Assembly: GCA_039105265.1 (NCBI GenBank)
Contig: JAPFFF010000097.1
Span: forward strand, 1-64,000
Direction: 5' to 3'
Origin: Tritrichomonas musculus
Lineage: Eukaryota; Parabasalia; Tritrichomonadida; Tritrichomonadidae
DNA length: 64,000 bases
Shown piece after piece: positions 9,031-18,672 of the stretch (within the stretch, counting starts at the first letter, position 1; the number at the start of each line of letters is the position of its first letter). The notes under the pieces are model-generated. The model searched no databases. It saw only the letters and a program-made list of their open reading frames with translations, and was not told the DNA's origin. The position numbers and the translations under genes are program-made.

Positions 9031-12000
9031 CTACTCTATATTTGCGCACTTCTTCTCTAATGTAGCAAGTCTTGTCTCAAGAGTATCAATATATGCATCC
9101 TTCTGGTCTATCATTTCCTTCACTTCTGCTTTAGTAATATAAGCAGTCATATCTATATCCTCCAGTGGATGCTTAGTACTTGACTTGCTTTCTAGTTCTT
9201 TTATTTTCTCGCACATGAATGCTATTGTACCCTTTAAAGTATCGCGATATGTCTTTGCAATATTAATACATGTATCAAATGAAACCATCATCTTGTCAGC
9301 ATCCTTCATTGTTATTTCAAGTTCAGGTTCATCATCTGTTTCTTCATGATATGCCCATGCAAGAATCTTTTCTAATACATCTTCCTCTGCTAATGTTTCT
9401 GGGTTATCATTACGACGGAACCAACTTGGAATATTAAATAATCCTATTCTATTTGCTACATATGCTTCTGCTGCTACTCCTGCTATTGCTGCTGCATCAC
9501 CAGGATGATGTCTAACAAACTGCCATTGACCATGTAAGAACCTTCTAGCAACATAACCTACTGCTCCCATAATAACCTGGGTAGTTGCACTTATAACACC
9601 ATCTTGTTGGTACATTTCTATCACTCCATTCACAATATTAATTACATGTAGTCTTCTTCTATCTATTGTAGCAACTACATTTCCATTATATAGTACTTGT
9701 GTTATTTCTTCACCAGTTGTTTCATCTAATGTGTCATTAAAAGCTAAAAGATTACCATGAGAATAAATATTATCCATTAGTTCTCCTCTTTGTTCATCAC
9801 TCATTTGTTCTATCATTCTTGCTGTTATTGCTGGTGTTGTTCCTGGTACTGTCCAAGTATCTGTTGTGGCAACAAGGTCATAATGCTGATATCTAACTCC
9901 ATTTGCATTGACTTCTATTTGTGAATTTATTCCAACAAATCGTACTTGACCTCCACTAATATTTGCTGTTGTTGGAGCAGAATAATCAATAGTAGCAACA
10001 ATTGGGTCAATAGTCTCTCCTCTATGGTCAATAATATTTATCCATGCCTCCATTGTTTGGTCATTCAAGTAAGGTTCTAAACCAATATCTCCATTTTGAA
10101 CAAATGGTAAATTTAGTCTATCTTGCATAGATAATTGTTCAATATCTCTCGCTGTGTATGTTGTTCCTTCCCATTCTATTGACCAATTATTATCAGTAGC
10201 TCTATGTATTCTATCTGTCATCTCAATATCAGCTGGCCTTATTAGAGTCCTTCGTTGAAATACATTATTATGGATAATGAGTTGGTCATTATAAAACAAA
10301 TCATATACATTAAACCACTCTCTTCCATGATATTGGATACGTAAGATATCAGGATGATTAGCAACTAATGCATTTCGTTCTTCTCTTGTCAAATCAGCTA
10401 TGTCTTCTAAGGTATACTGAGTTCCAGCAATATCAATAACAGGAACTTGATTCCTAAGTGCAATCGTAGTTGAAGCTGTATTTGTCATTGTAGTCTGTGG
10501 TACAGTTATATCTGTTCGAATCTCATCTGTTTCATCTGTAACAACTTGTGGCTGAACTTCTCTATGAGTTCTCACTAATGATTGTTCAGTGGTTGTGATA
10601 GTATTAGTTGCATTATCAGTATCATTATCAGTTATTGTAATCGAGGATGAATTAATATTTAATGTTTCAGTTCCATTCGTATCTGGTCTATTTCTAAAGA
10701 AATTTAATACATTCGAACCAAGTGTAGCAATAGCATTTCCTAACTGAGTTAATGCATGTGTTGTAGATAGAACAACCTGTGTTGCTGAAAATGTTGATAT
10801 AGCTCCAGCCACGGGTATTTGAACAGTTGTTGTAGTTGGCAAAAATCTTTCCATAGTCATCTTATCAGCCTTCAAATCAACATTCACCAAAAACTTACCT
10901 TGAAAGCCACTACCTCCATCACCTGGATAACCTCCACCTCCACCTCCTCCACCATTTCCTCCTGGCCCAGGGAAAGGTGTTGTTTGATATGTATTAATAT
11001 TTACTGAGTTATTGGACATATTTAATGTTGAGAGTACCCCTGCAATCGATACTACTGAAGCTAGAATATTTAAAATCGTATTTGCAACTGATATACCTTG
11101 TTTAATGCTATCAGTATATTCATTATACATGGCTTGAATTCTCATTTGCTCAGCTAGATTATCAACTGTCTGTTTCAATAAAGCATAATCATATTGCAAT
11201 ATGTCAGTAATTCCTCCAACAACATTTAAGTCTCTTCTCATCGTCATGATATTATCAGCCCATATAATCTTTGATGAATAAATATTTAAATCTGTTGATA
11301 TAGTTGAACAGTTTCTTGGATCTGGCTCTACTTCATAAAATTGTTCTTGTAAGATTATGTTAAATGGATTAACTTTTACATCAAATTCAAATAATTCTTT
11401 TTCCATGTATATTCGAATGCTCTTATGGTTAAATCCTTCAATGATTTTTATGGAATGTCTTTTTTCTCGCTGATAATTAAATGATTCTAGACAAGGATTT
11501 GATCCATAAGTGTGCATGACTCCAGAATTAATACAGTGTTCAGGATGACAATCCCATTTTAATTCTGTTATGTTTCCATTAATATTTAAATCTGCATAAA
11601 CATATAATCCGTCTTCTTCTTTTAATCCGCTTGGTGCATCAACATACATTCTAGCTTGTTCATATTTATTTCCATCTTGTGTGAATGTACCTGAACTGCT
11701 AGGATCAAAAACTGCAGTTGTTCCTACGTTTAATATGGTTCCATCTTTCTTAACAACTCTCCAATTTGTAAGATAGTCTTTTAGTATGTGAGCATAATTA
11801 TCATCATCTGTTAAATCTTCTTTTATTGTTCCTTTTATCCATTTCCCAATTAGTTCGTTCTTTTTAATTATTATTGCTGGAGCTCCGCTATTATTATTCA
11901 TGTATGATATTTTTGCTGTAAACACATTTTGACAGTTATTTCCTGTCCAATTTTTCCCATCCCATATTAATTCCCAAGTGTGCCTAAATAAATAGTCCTT

Positions 12001-14292
12001 GAACCTAAATACCATATTCAATGATAAATCATAATCTTTATCTATATCCCATCTCATACAATAATAATTAGATTCTTCATATACTTTTGATGGTCTATAT
12101 AAATATAATTGATCTGATTCTTTTAATGTAAAATATTTAGAGTCAGTAGAAGGAGTTGATATCTCATTATTCATAACCTTGTAGTCTACTACTTTTGCAT
12201 TATATTCTTGTCTAAATATTTCTAATAGTTCATAATCAATATCAATATCTATCTTATTTCCATCAGGGTCTACTATGGCATCTTCTGCTAATGTACGAGC
12301 ATAAGCAATAGGAACTGGGTCATTACCCGATAATTTGATCATAATATATTCAAATCCATTAAAGAGTTTTTCAGCGATTGGACATATTACATACAAAACT
12401 GCAAGAGCTCCGATAGAAACTGCTGCACCACCCAAGACGAAAGCTATTATTGTAATCCTCAACATATGTGGACAATTTTCCCAATATGTTCCTCTACCAT
12501 CATTATCTTCACCTGTAAAGAATAAATATGTATCATTACCAAACTTCTTAACTCCATTCCATAAAGCTATAAATGGTCTTTTAATTAACTTCCAAGCGTT
12601 TCCCCAGAATACTTCCCATGATGTACATGCTACATTAACTTCTTTATATCCTTTCTTCTTCAACTCATCAACTGTTTTAGTAGTTGGTGTGATTTCCTTA
12701 AAACCCTCTAGCATTTCTTCAAAGTCAGGGTCTATTTCACCAACAAAATTTTCTATTTCACTATCATAGTTAGTTACTTTAAATACTATATTTTCTTCTT
12801 TTATCTCCCCTGTAAGTGCGTCTTTTACGTTTCGATACCCTTCAAACACAATACATTTAAAATGAGACCAGAGAAAATAATATATATTATATAATGTTTT
12901 CAGGGTTTGAATAAAGGCGTAATCGATTGTTTTATAGGTTAATTTAAAAGACATCTTAGCAAGATATAGAGTAGTCGAAATTATATTATACAATAAGCCT
13001 TTTATCCATCCAATTGTCTTTTTACTATATAACCAATACTTAGATACATTGATTGTGAGTTCTTCAGGGGCATTATTAACTGGAATCTTATTTGTTATCA
13101 AATTCTTTAATTCATCAGTAGTGGGAATTTCATAAACCATATCATCTTGGTTAACTAACTCATTTGGTGGCTCAGTTGGAGTAGGTGTAGGTGTAGGCGT
13201 AGGTTCAGGTGTAGGCGTAGGTTCAGGTGTAGGAGTAGGTGTTGTTTCATCAATTTCTATTTTAACCTCATGTATTTCAGGTTCACCAGTTGTTTTATTA
13301 ATTAAGCACATAGAAGTATTCCCACCTGTTAAGTTCAAGAGGGTCTCATAAGATATAGTTTGATCATTTAACGCATCTATCCATTTAGTAATATTAGCAG
13401 CTGTTGTATTTGTTTTATTAACAAAGTCTTTCATGTTAGTTATGTTAGTCTCATTGACATCATAGGTAGTTTCATTAGTAGTTTCATTAACCTTTTCATC
13501 AACATATTTAACAGGTTCTACCTCAGTAAAATTAACAGTATTATTTGCTATCCATTTAGATATATTTTCATTACTTGTACTTATATCTTGTATTATAGCG
13601 TCCATACTTTCTGGTTTCTTGTCCTCCGTTTCATAAGTTAAGGCTTGAGTAGTTTTATCTACATGTTCAACAATTATTTTTAAATCAGATAGTTTAGACC
13701 AATCAATACTAGGTGCAATTGCATTATTTACATCATCTATATTTTTAATCATTAAGTTCATTACATTTAGCATACCTTGATGATTCTGTGTAAGTGCTTC
13801 TATTAGTTTCTTGTGTGTACTAACATCATATGATTCTGTTATTATTTCTTTATCATTTACCTCACCTGTAAAATAGTTTAATGTAGCACCAGGTGCAATA
13901 CCAGAATCTACGTCATCCTTCATTTTAGCTAGAAAGGTATGTAAATTAGTAGCACTATCTCGTAGTCTTTCATAGAGCTTATTGAAGCTTGCACAATATT
14001 GTATTTTTGGTGTCAGTGTACCGTCAGTATTCCATGTATAAATGCCTTTCCCTGCCATAAGATTAAGCGCACCAAAGTTTTCGAATCCATTTTTTTCGAA
14101 ATAATCACCAACTATTTTTTCATCTATTTCAGCTTTGTTGTAGATACAATTAAATTGCACCATTTCGCCAGGTTCAATAGTGTTTTCAATGTTTAGTCGT
14201 TTACCATCTTCTTCATCAATAGTGATTTCTATATCATTTGATTTGAGTTTATATGCTTCCTTGCTCTTTGCAGAATACAGTGCCAAAGACAT
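9031..14292 (-). CDS. Giant fibre/surface-like protein 2 (about 1753 aa), element C
   Basis: The start is taken at the ATG at 14292 (MSLALYSAK), because the longer frame begins with TTG and would overlap the divergent gene. Visible parts: an N-terminal region dense in N-x-T sequons (around 265-300), a Pro/Thr-rich linker (~350-375), long hydrophobic stretches (~420-490), and a clear membrane-type segment (ITIIAFVLGGAAVSIGALAV, ~610-640). Then come the beta module shared with fibre protein 1 (WDIDKDYDLS, TWELIWDGKNW, EQFYEVEPDP, SSKIIWADNIMTMRRDLN), a Gly-rich hinge (~1100), a beta-rich C-terminal half and a final short coiled coil (TLETRLATLEKKC). It fits a membrane-associated or attachment virion protein, but no family was identified. 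A fragment of another element's homologue lies at 30456-31170. Confidence 0.75.
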   Translation of the reverse strand: MSLALYSAKSKEAYKLKSNDIEITIDEEDGKRLNIENTIEPGEMVQFNCIYNKAEIDEKIVGDYFEKNGFENFGALNLMAGKGIYTWNTDGTLTPKIQYCASFNKLYERLRDSATNLHTFLAKMKDDVDSGIAPGATLNYFTGEVNDKEIITESYDVSTHKKLIEALTQNHQGMLNVMNLMIKNIDDVNNAIAPSIDWSKLSDLKIIVEHVDKTTQALTYETEDKKPESMDAIIQDISTSNENISKWIANNTVNFTEVEPVKYVDEKVNETTNETTYDVNETNITNMKDFVNKTNTTAANITKWIDALNDQTISYETLLNLTGGNTSMCLINKTTGEPEIHEVKIEIDETTPTPTPEPTPTPEPTPTPTPTPTEPPNELVNQDDMVYEIPTTDELKNLITNKIPVNNAPEELTINVSKYWLYSKKTIGWIKGLLYNIISTTLYLAKMSFKLTYKTIDYAFIQTLKTLYNIYYFLWSHFKCIVFEGYRNVKDALTGEIKEENIVFKVTNYDSEIENFVGEIDPDFEEMLEGFKEITPTTKTVDELKKKGYKEVNVACTSWEVFWGNAWKLIKRPFIALWNGVKKFGNDTYLFFTGEDNDGRGTYWENCPHMLRITIIAFVLGGAAVSIGALAVLYVICPIAEKLFNGFEYIMIKLSGNDPVPIAYARTLAEDAIVDPDGNKIDIDIDYELLEIFRQEYNAKVVDYKVMNNEISTPSTDSKYFTLKESDQLYLYRPSKVYEESNYYCMRWDIDKDYDLSLNMVFRFKDYLFRHTWELIWDGKNWTGNNCQNVFTAKISYMNNNSGAPAIIIKKNELIGKWIKGTIKEDLTDDDNYAHILKDYLTNWRVVKKDGTILNVGTTAVFDPSSSGTFTQDGNKYEQARMYVDAPSGLKEEDGLYVYADLNINGNITELKWDCHPEHCINSGVMHTYGSNPCLESFNYQREKRHSIKIIEGFNHKSIRIYMEKELFEFDVKVNPFNIILQEQFYEVEPDPRNCSTISTDLNIYSSKIIWADNIMTMRRDLNVVGGITDILQYDYALLKQTVDNLAEQMRIQAMYNEYTDSIKQGISVANTILNILASVVSIAGVLSTLNMSNNSVNINTYQTTPFPGPGGNGGGGGGGGYPGDGGSGFQGKFLVNVDLKADKMTMERFLPTTTTVQIPVAGAISTFSATQVVLSTTHALTQLGNAIATLGSNVLNFFRNRPDTNGTETLNINSSSITITDNDTDNATNTITTTEQSLVRTHREVQPQVVTDETDEIRTDITVPQTTMTNTASTTIALRNQVPVIDIAGTQYTLEDIADLTREERNALVANHPDILRIQYHGREWFNVYDLFYNDQLIIHNNVFQRRTLIRPADIEMTDRIHRATDNNWSIEWEGTTYTARDIEQLSMQDRLNLPFVQNGDIGLEPYLNDQTMEAWINIIDHRGETIDPIVATIDYSAPTTANISGGQVRFVGINSQIEVNANGVRYQHYDLVATTDTWTVPGTTPAITARMIEQMSDEQRGELMDNIYSHGNLLAFNDTLDETTGEEITQVLYNGNVVATIDRRRLHVINIVNGVIEMYQQDGVISATTQVIMGAVGYVARRFLHGQWQFVRHHPGDAAAIAGVAAEAYVANRIGLFNIPSWFRRNDNPETLAEEDVLEKILAWAYHEETDDEPELEITMKDADKMMVSFDTCINIAKTYRDTLKGTIAFMCEKIKELESKSSTKHPLEDIDMTAYITKAEVKEMIDQKDAYIDTLETRLATLEKKCANIE

Positions 14293-14310
14293 TTTATCAG
14301 AAATTAAATT
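14293..14310. promoter_or_regulatory. 18-bp gap between divergent Maverick genes
   Basis: The ATG of giant protein 2 (minus) and the ATG of the plus-strand gene are separated by only 18 bases, TTTATCAGAAATTAAATT. Any promoter must be extremely compact or lie within coding sequence. A TCA triplet is present on the plus strand, but no clean initiator is seen. Confidence 0.4.
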
Positions 14311-15042
14311 ATGTTGTATAGTGTTCAGAGTCAACCAGGTAATTATAATACGGTAAGACTTAATATTGATATCCCATGGAAATGTCCATACGTGAAGTAC
14401 TATGTTTCATCTATTAATACCAAAGCCAACATATTAATGACAACTGCGGAAGATTATTTAATATTTACTACATCAAAGAGTGAGGTACGAATTGATTTCG
14501 AGGAGATGTATACCTATTCATTTGGATATCTAGTCAAATTTCTAAATTCTCGTCAGACTACTATCACCTTCAAGAATATCAATAACAGAACCATATCATT
14601 AACATCTACTGAAAATATTACATTCAAGGAAGGAAGTCATAGAGCAAAATTGATTACTGGTTTGTTCAACTGCAAGGAATTTGATGTAAAAGCTAATGAA
14701 GAAAAAAATGTACCTGATCTACCTATACTTGATTTTGCCAATAAGTTGTATTTAGTTTCATTACAGGGGGTAGCAACTCATTCATCAATTGGAGACCAAG
14801 AATATACCCCAAGCATCCTTGCAAACATTGACACAATGATAATGGATCAAGAGGCAATGATAGTTAACTATGACATGACTAAGCCAATAAAAATAAAAGT
14901 TAATACGGATTCATTAAAATATTTGGAAATGAGATTAGTTGATTTCATGTTTCAACCAGTAATATTAAAATCTCCTCTCTTCATTACCTTAAAAATAAAA
15001 CCAAGCCAAGAGGCTGATATATATGACATCCTTACTAAATGA
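14311..15042 (+). CDS. Candidate minor capsid (penton-like) protein, 243 aa, element C
   Basis: This is a beta-rich protein with no signal peptide or membrane segment. The N-terminus (YNTVRLNIDIPWKCPYVKYYVSSI) and the C-terminal strand pattern (YLEMRLVDFMFQPVILKSPLFITLKIKP) are of the kind seen in single jelly-roll proteins, and Polintons usually carry one as a penton. The size is right for that role. This is fold-level inference, without a diagnostic motif. It is divergent from giant protein 2 (18-bp gap) and overlaps the nuclease gene tail-to-tail by 8 bp. Confidence 0.5.
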   Translation: MLYSVQSQPGNYNTVRLNIDIPWKCPYVKYYVSSINTKANILMTTAEDYLIFTTSKSEVRIDFEEMYTYSFGYLVKFLNSRQTTITFKNINNRTISLTSTENITFKEGSHRAKLITGLFNCKEFDVKANEEKNVPDLPILDFANKLYLVSLQGVATHSSIGDQEYTPSILANIDTMIMDQEAMIVNYDMTKPIKIKVNTDSLKYLEMRLVDFMFQPVILKSPLFITLKIKPSQEADIYDILTK

Positions 15043-15358
15043 TAGCTCTGGGACAATGATATTGGATATAAGTCCTAATAATATATATCATTTCATTCAC
15101 ATTCCCAACAAAGTACTCATTACCTATAAATGCTGTTCCATCTCTTGTTGTTGCTCTCTTATAATTTTCTTCAAATATTGTTATTAATTCTTTTTCCACT
15201 TTTACTGAATCACTTACTGCTTCAATTATATATACTTCGCTGTCTTTTGGATATTGTCCCATTCTTGTTGCAATCTTATTTGTTCTACCAATTTTGTATA
15301 CAGGTTGATTAGAATAAGAAAATTCCCTTTCACGAATCAAATATATGTATTCTACCAT
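15035..15358 (-). CDS. GIY-YIG-like nuclease (T5orf172/MUG113 type), element C
   Basis: This 107-residue protein starts at the ATG at 15358. It shows the T5orf172-like pattern: YIYLIRE near the N-terminus, then VYKIGRT, a basic stretch with arginine (TRMGQYP), a glutamate-rich helix (VKVEKELITIFEENYKR), and EYFVGN near the end. The family comprises small GIY-YIG superfamily endonucleases found in phages and large DNA viruses, thought to cleave DNA in mobility or host takeover. Here it is a single domain without an added DNA-binding module. Placement between capsid-like and polymerase genes on the opposite strand suggests an inserted gene. Confidence 0.75.
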   Translation of the reverse strand: MVEYIYLIREREFSYSNQPVYKIGRTNKIATRMGQYPKDSEVYIIEAVSDSVKVEKELITIFEENYKRATTRDGTAFIGNEYFVGNVNEMIYIIRTYIQYHCPRAII

Positions 15359-15413
15359 TTTAGGGTTAATAAATATTTAGCGTGATATTTTTTTATTTCT
15401 TATTTACACTTAA

Positions 15414-18400
15414 ATGACATACCTCTTTGATATATCAGTTGACCTCTATTCGACTGCAAGAACGGAAGCAAGAAAAGAGTATAAGCAAAGGGTGAAAGAC
15501 GTAAGAGACAAACGAAAGTTCAAGAAATATTTGAAAGAATTCATGACCAAGGCTAAGAAAGAAATATCATTTGACATAGATATAGGTGATGATGAGGATA
15601 AGAGACTTGCTTTCACTGAAACATTAAGACAATTACACAAAGAGAACAAGAAGAATATAGTAGTAAAAAGCGAATCATTAGGTGGTGAGGAATACAAATG
15701 GTTTACACTTTCCAAGGCACGAAGATTAGATTCAACAATAGGACATATATCAGGGACAATAGACTTGAATGATGACTGTTCAGACAATAATCCTTGGGTT
15801 GGCAATGTATTCATCCCTGCAAAATACCAGTTGCTCTTCATTAAAAATAGAAAGAGAGGCAAGCAAACATCATTCACTATTAATAAAGAAGATAATAAAG
15901 GTAAGTTGTATGAAGAAGAAGTTGAAGTCGACGAAGATTATCGCGATAATCCAGAAGGTGGATTCTTCCCTTATATTAATCTCTCTGATTTAGACTTATC
16001 ACAGTACCAAATATTCAAGACAGTTGATAAGAAGAACTATAAAGACAATTGTTTGGTATATGCTTGCATTCAGTCTGGAGTATTCACTGATGAGGAAATT
16101 AATTATTTACGCTTTATGGTCAAGACTAGGTTAATCCCCAATAACTTGATATACGATATAGCCAAGCAGTTTAAATGCCATTTTGTTGTAAGAAGGATTG
16201 ATGAGAAATATGATGAAAGAAGCCAACTACAAATAAAAATAGATACAAGAAAGAGACCATGGGCCAAAGAGTTTGACCGAATTGTTGACTTATTACTGTA
16301 CAAGAACCATTACATGATATATAAACCCCTAAATGGTGTTAAACCTATGGCAATATTTCGCAAGCTATTTAAAGAAGGAAAGTTCAGGGAGATAAAGAAC
16401 TGTGAAATGAATATCTTAGCAACGAATGAATACAACTCTCACTTAGCGGATTATACGGACCTTGAATATGATCCTGAATTGTGCTGTAAACTAATAGATT
16501 CATCAGAGACGAAAAAGGAGAGAGAGTGGAGTAGGATTTATTATTCTGATTTTGAAACTAATACCACTGTATCACCCCATATGCCTTATCTAAATATTAC
16601 TGTGTACAGGACCAAAGAGTTAATTCATAAAATGATATTTGATGGGGAGAATATTGCTGACAGATTACTAAAGTCATTGGAGAACAATTCTCTCATTTAC
16701 TTCCATAACCTTAAATATGATGCTTGTTTCTTTATAAATACTCCTGGATGGGATGTACAAATAACAGAGAGAAGTGGAACGATTCTGCAAATAGTCATGA
16801 CAAAGTATAAACCTAACAAGAGATTAACTTTCCGCAATAGCTACTCTATCATCCCTGCTGCATTAGCTTCATTTGGTAAGATGTTTCAGTTACCAGTTCA
16901 TAAAGAGGTAATGGCATATAAAATATATACTGAAAGGAACATAAATAGGAAAACTGTCTCTGCGCTTGAATTTCAACTACAGTATTACTTAGAGAACCAA
17001 GACAAGAAACCATTGACACAGATAAAACAAGACTGGAAGCAATTAATAGATAATGCAAAAGCTTGTGGTGCATATGTTGGAGGAGCTATTGATATTATGA
17101 AGTATGCTATCTATTATTGCAAACTGGATTGCATAGTATTGATGAAGGGAGTAGAGAAATTTAATAGAGATCTGGTAGAAGTATTTAAGCAGACGAAGAC
17201 AAAGATGCTTGATGTCCATAACTTTATATCCATTAGCTCTATTGGCTACTATTATGCATATAAATTTGGTTGCTTTGATGGGTGTTATCAACTTAGTGGT
17301 AAACCACAAAACTTCATTCAGAGATGCGTTAGTGGAGGTAGAACAATGACAGCTAATAATGAAAAGCAATATATAGAGGAAAGGATACAAGATTTTGATG
17401 CAGTCAGTTTATATCCTAGTGCAATGAGTATTATGTCTGGTGTACCTAAAGGAGTGCCAGAAGTAATTCGCCTGGAGGCCTCAGGTACTAATCGTGCGGG
17501 CCCATCGGATATGTTTACGAAAGAATTATTAGATTTTGATCAGTTCTTCATTGAAATCAATATCAAGAAGATCAAGTGCAAGGCTGACAAACCATATAAA
17601 TTTGGTCAAATATTTAGTAGGAACGATCAAGGGTCAAAAATATTTAACAACAACCCCATCAACAATTATTACATAGACAAGAGAGCTTTTATGGACTTGA
17701 TGGAGTTTTATGATTTCGATTATGAGTTTATTAGAGGATATTACTTTGACAAAGGATTCAACAACAAGATTAATGTATTTATAGAGAAATTGTTCAATCT
17801 AAGAAGGAGATACCAAGATGCTAACAATCCATTGCAACAAACCATTAAACTACTTCTTAATTCCATTTACGGAAAATCTATCCTAAAGGCAACAACAACT
17901 GAAACTAAATGCATACCAAAAGATAAAGCCATTAAATATATATGGAAGAACTATAATTACATAACAGAGGTGATAGAGAACAAGTCAATTGATAATGTAT
18001 ATGTTAAGAAGGTTAAACCAATAAACAGTCATTTTAATTTACCTCATTTTGGTGCTAGTGTCTTGTCATGGAGCAAACATTTAATGAATAGGGTAATGAG
18101 TACAGCTGAGCAAAATGGAATAGACATCTACTATACTGATACAGATAGCGTACACGTTAGAGAAATAGATGTACCAAGGATAGCTGAGGTGTTCAAGAAA
18201 AAATATGGGAAGGAGTTGATTGGTAAGAAGATGACACAGTTTCATTGTGACTTTGATTCGTTTAATGGTGCTGTCGGTAGTGTTCATTCAAGGAAATTAA
18301 TAGCATTAGGAAAGAAAAGTTACTTAGATATCCTAGTTGATGAAAAAGGTAATGAAGGCTATCACATTAGATTAAAAGGAATACCAAAACAAGTTATCCT

Positions 18401-18566
18401 GAACAAAGCAAAAAGAATGGGTATAACAATTGAGCAACTATATGAGAAACTTTATGATGGAGAGGAAATTACATTTAACCTCCTTGATGGTGCTAATTGC
18501 TTCAGAAAGAGTAGTTCTTATCAACAAGTAAATCTTCCTGTGTTTGAACGAAGAATCAAATTCTAA
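15414..18566 (+). CDS. polB: Protein-primed family B DNA polymerase, element C
   Basis: This 1050-residue enzyme replicates the element by protein priming, as in other Polintons and linear plasmids. Exonuclease motifs: ExoI YYSDFET (~377), ExoII YFHNLKYDAC (~430), ExoIII YYCKLDC (~567). Polymerase motifs: A DFDAVSLYPSAM (~660), B LLLNSIYGKS (~815), C YYTDTDSV (~905), then a KKSY motif (~968). The N-terminal ~370 residues should contain the priming region. They also hold DNCLVYAC (~210) and NHYMIY (~297), a Cys/His spacing reminiscent of OTU-type peptidases. Length is usual for the family. It starts at the ATG at 15414, 55 bp from the divergent nuclease gene. Confidence 0.95.
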   Translation: MTYLFDISVDLYSTARTEARKEYKQRVKDVRDKRKFKKYLKEFMTKAKKEISFDIDIGDDEDKRLAFTETLRQLHKENKKNIVVKSESLGGEEYKWFTLSKARRLDSTIGHISGTIDLNDDCSDNNPWVGNVFIPAKYQLLFIKNRKRGKQTSFTINKEDNKGKLYEEEVEVDEDYRDNPEGGFFPYINLSDLDLSQYQIFKTVDKKNYKDNCLVYACIQSGVFTDEEINYLRFMVKTRLIPNNLIYDIAKQFKCHFVVRRIDEKYDERSQLQIKIDTRKRPWAKEFDRIVDLLLYKNHYMIYKPLNGVKPMAIFRKLFKEGKFREIKNCEMNILATNEYNSHLADYTDLEYDPELCCKLIDSSETKKEREWSRIYYSDFETNTTVSPHMPYLNITVYRTKELIHKMIFDGENIADRLLKSLENNSLIYFHNLKYDACFFINTPGWDVQITERSGTILQIVMTKYKPNKRLTFRNSYSIIPAALASFGKMFQLPVHKEVMAYKIYTERNINRKTVSALEFQLQYYLENQDKKPLTQIKQDWKQLIDNAKACGAYVGGAIDIMKYAIYYCKLDCIVLMKGVEKFNRDLVEVFKQTKTKMLDVHNFISISSIGYYYAYKFGCFDGCYQLSGKPQNFIQRCVSGGRTMTANNEKQYIEERIQDFDAVSLYPSAMSIMSGVPKGVPEVIRLEASGTNRAGPSDMFTKELLDFDQFFIEINIKKIKCKADKPYKFGQIFSRNDQGSKIFNNNPINNYYIDKRAFMDLMEFYDFDYEFIRGYYFDKGFNNKINVFIEKLFNLRRRYQDANNPLQQTIKLLLNSIYGKSILKATTTETKCIPKDKAIKYIWKNYNYITEVIENKSIDNVYVKKVKPINSHFNLPHFGASVLSWSKHLMNRVMSTAEQNGIDIYYTDTDSVHVREIDVPRIAEVFKKKYGKELIGKKMTQFHCDFDSFNGAVGSVHSRKLIALGKKSYLDILVDEKGNEGYHIRLKGIPKQVILNKAKRMGITIEQLYEKLYDGEEITFNLLDGANCFRKSSSYQQVNLPVFERRIKF

Positions 18567-18569
18567 AAA

Positions 18570-18636
18570 TCTTCATCTTATTTTTGGTTTGGGTTAACAG
18601 GTTAGATCTAACCCTATTTTTCTAACCTTTATTTTT
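18570..18636 (+). repeat. Flanking repeat R1 (inverted relative to R2 and R3)
   Basis: This ~65-bp segment (TCTTCATCTTATTTTTGGTT, then GGGTTAACAGG and the palindrome GGTTAGATCTAACC, then CTATTTTTCTAACC) lies between the polymerase gene and the 339-residue gene. It recurs in inverted orientation twice after that gene. Confidence 0.85.
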
Positions 18637-18672
18637 TTAGTTAATTTTTTATCTTCCATTTACATAAACCTA

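Noticed and set aside
14293-14334. Longer start (TTG) for giant protein 2
   Set aside because: It would overlap the divergent gene, and an ATG (MSLALYSAK) lies just inside. The same reasoning was used to shorten the capsid gene, the 436-aa gene and the small gene at 2927-3229.
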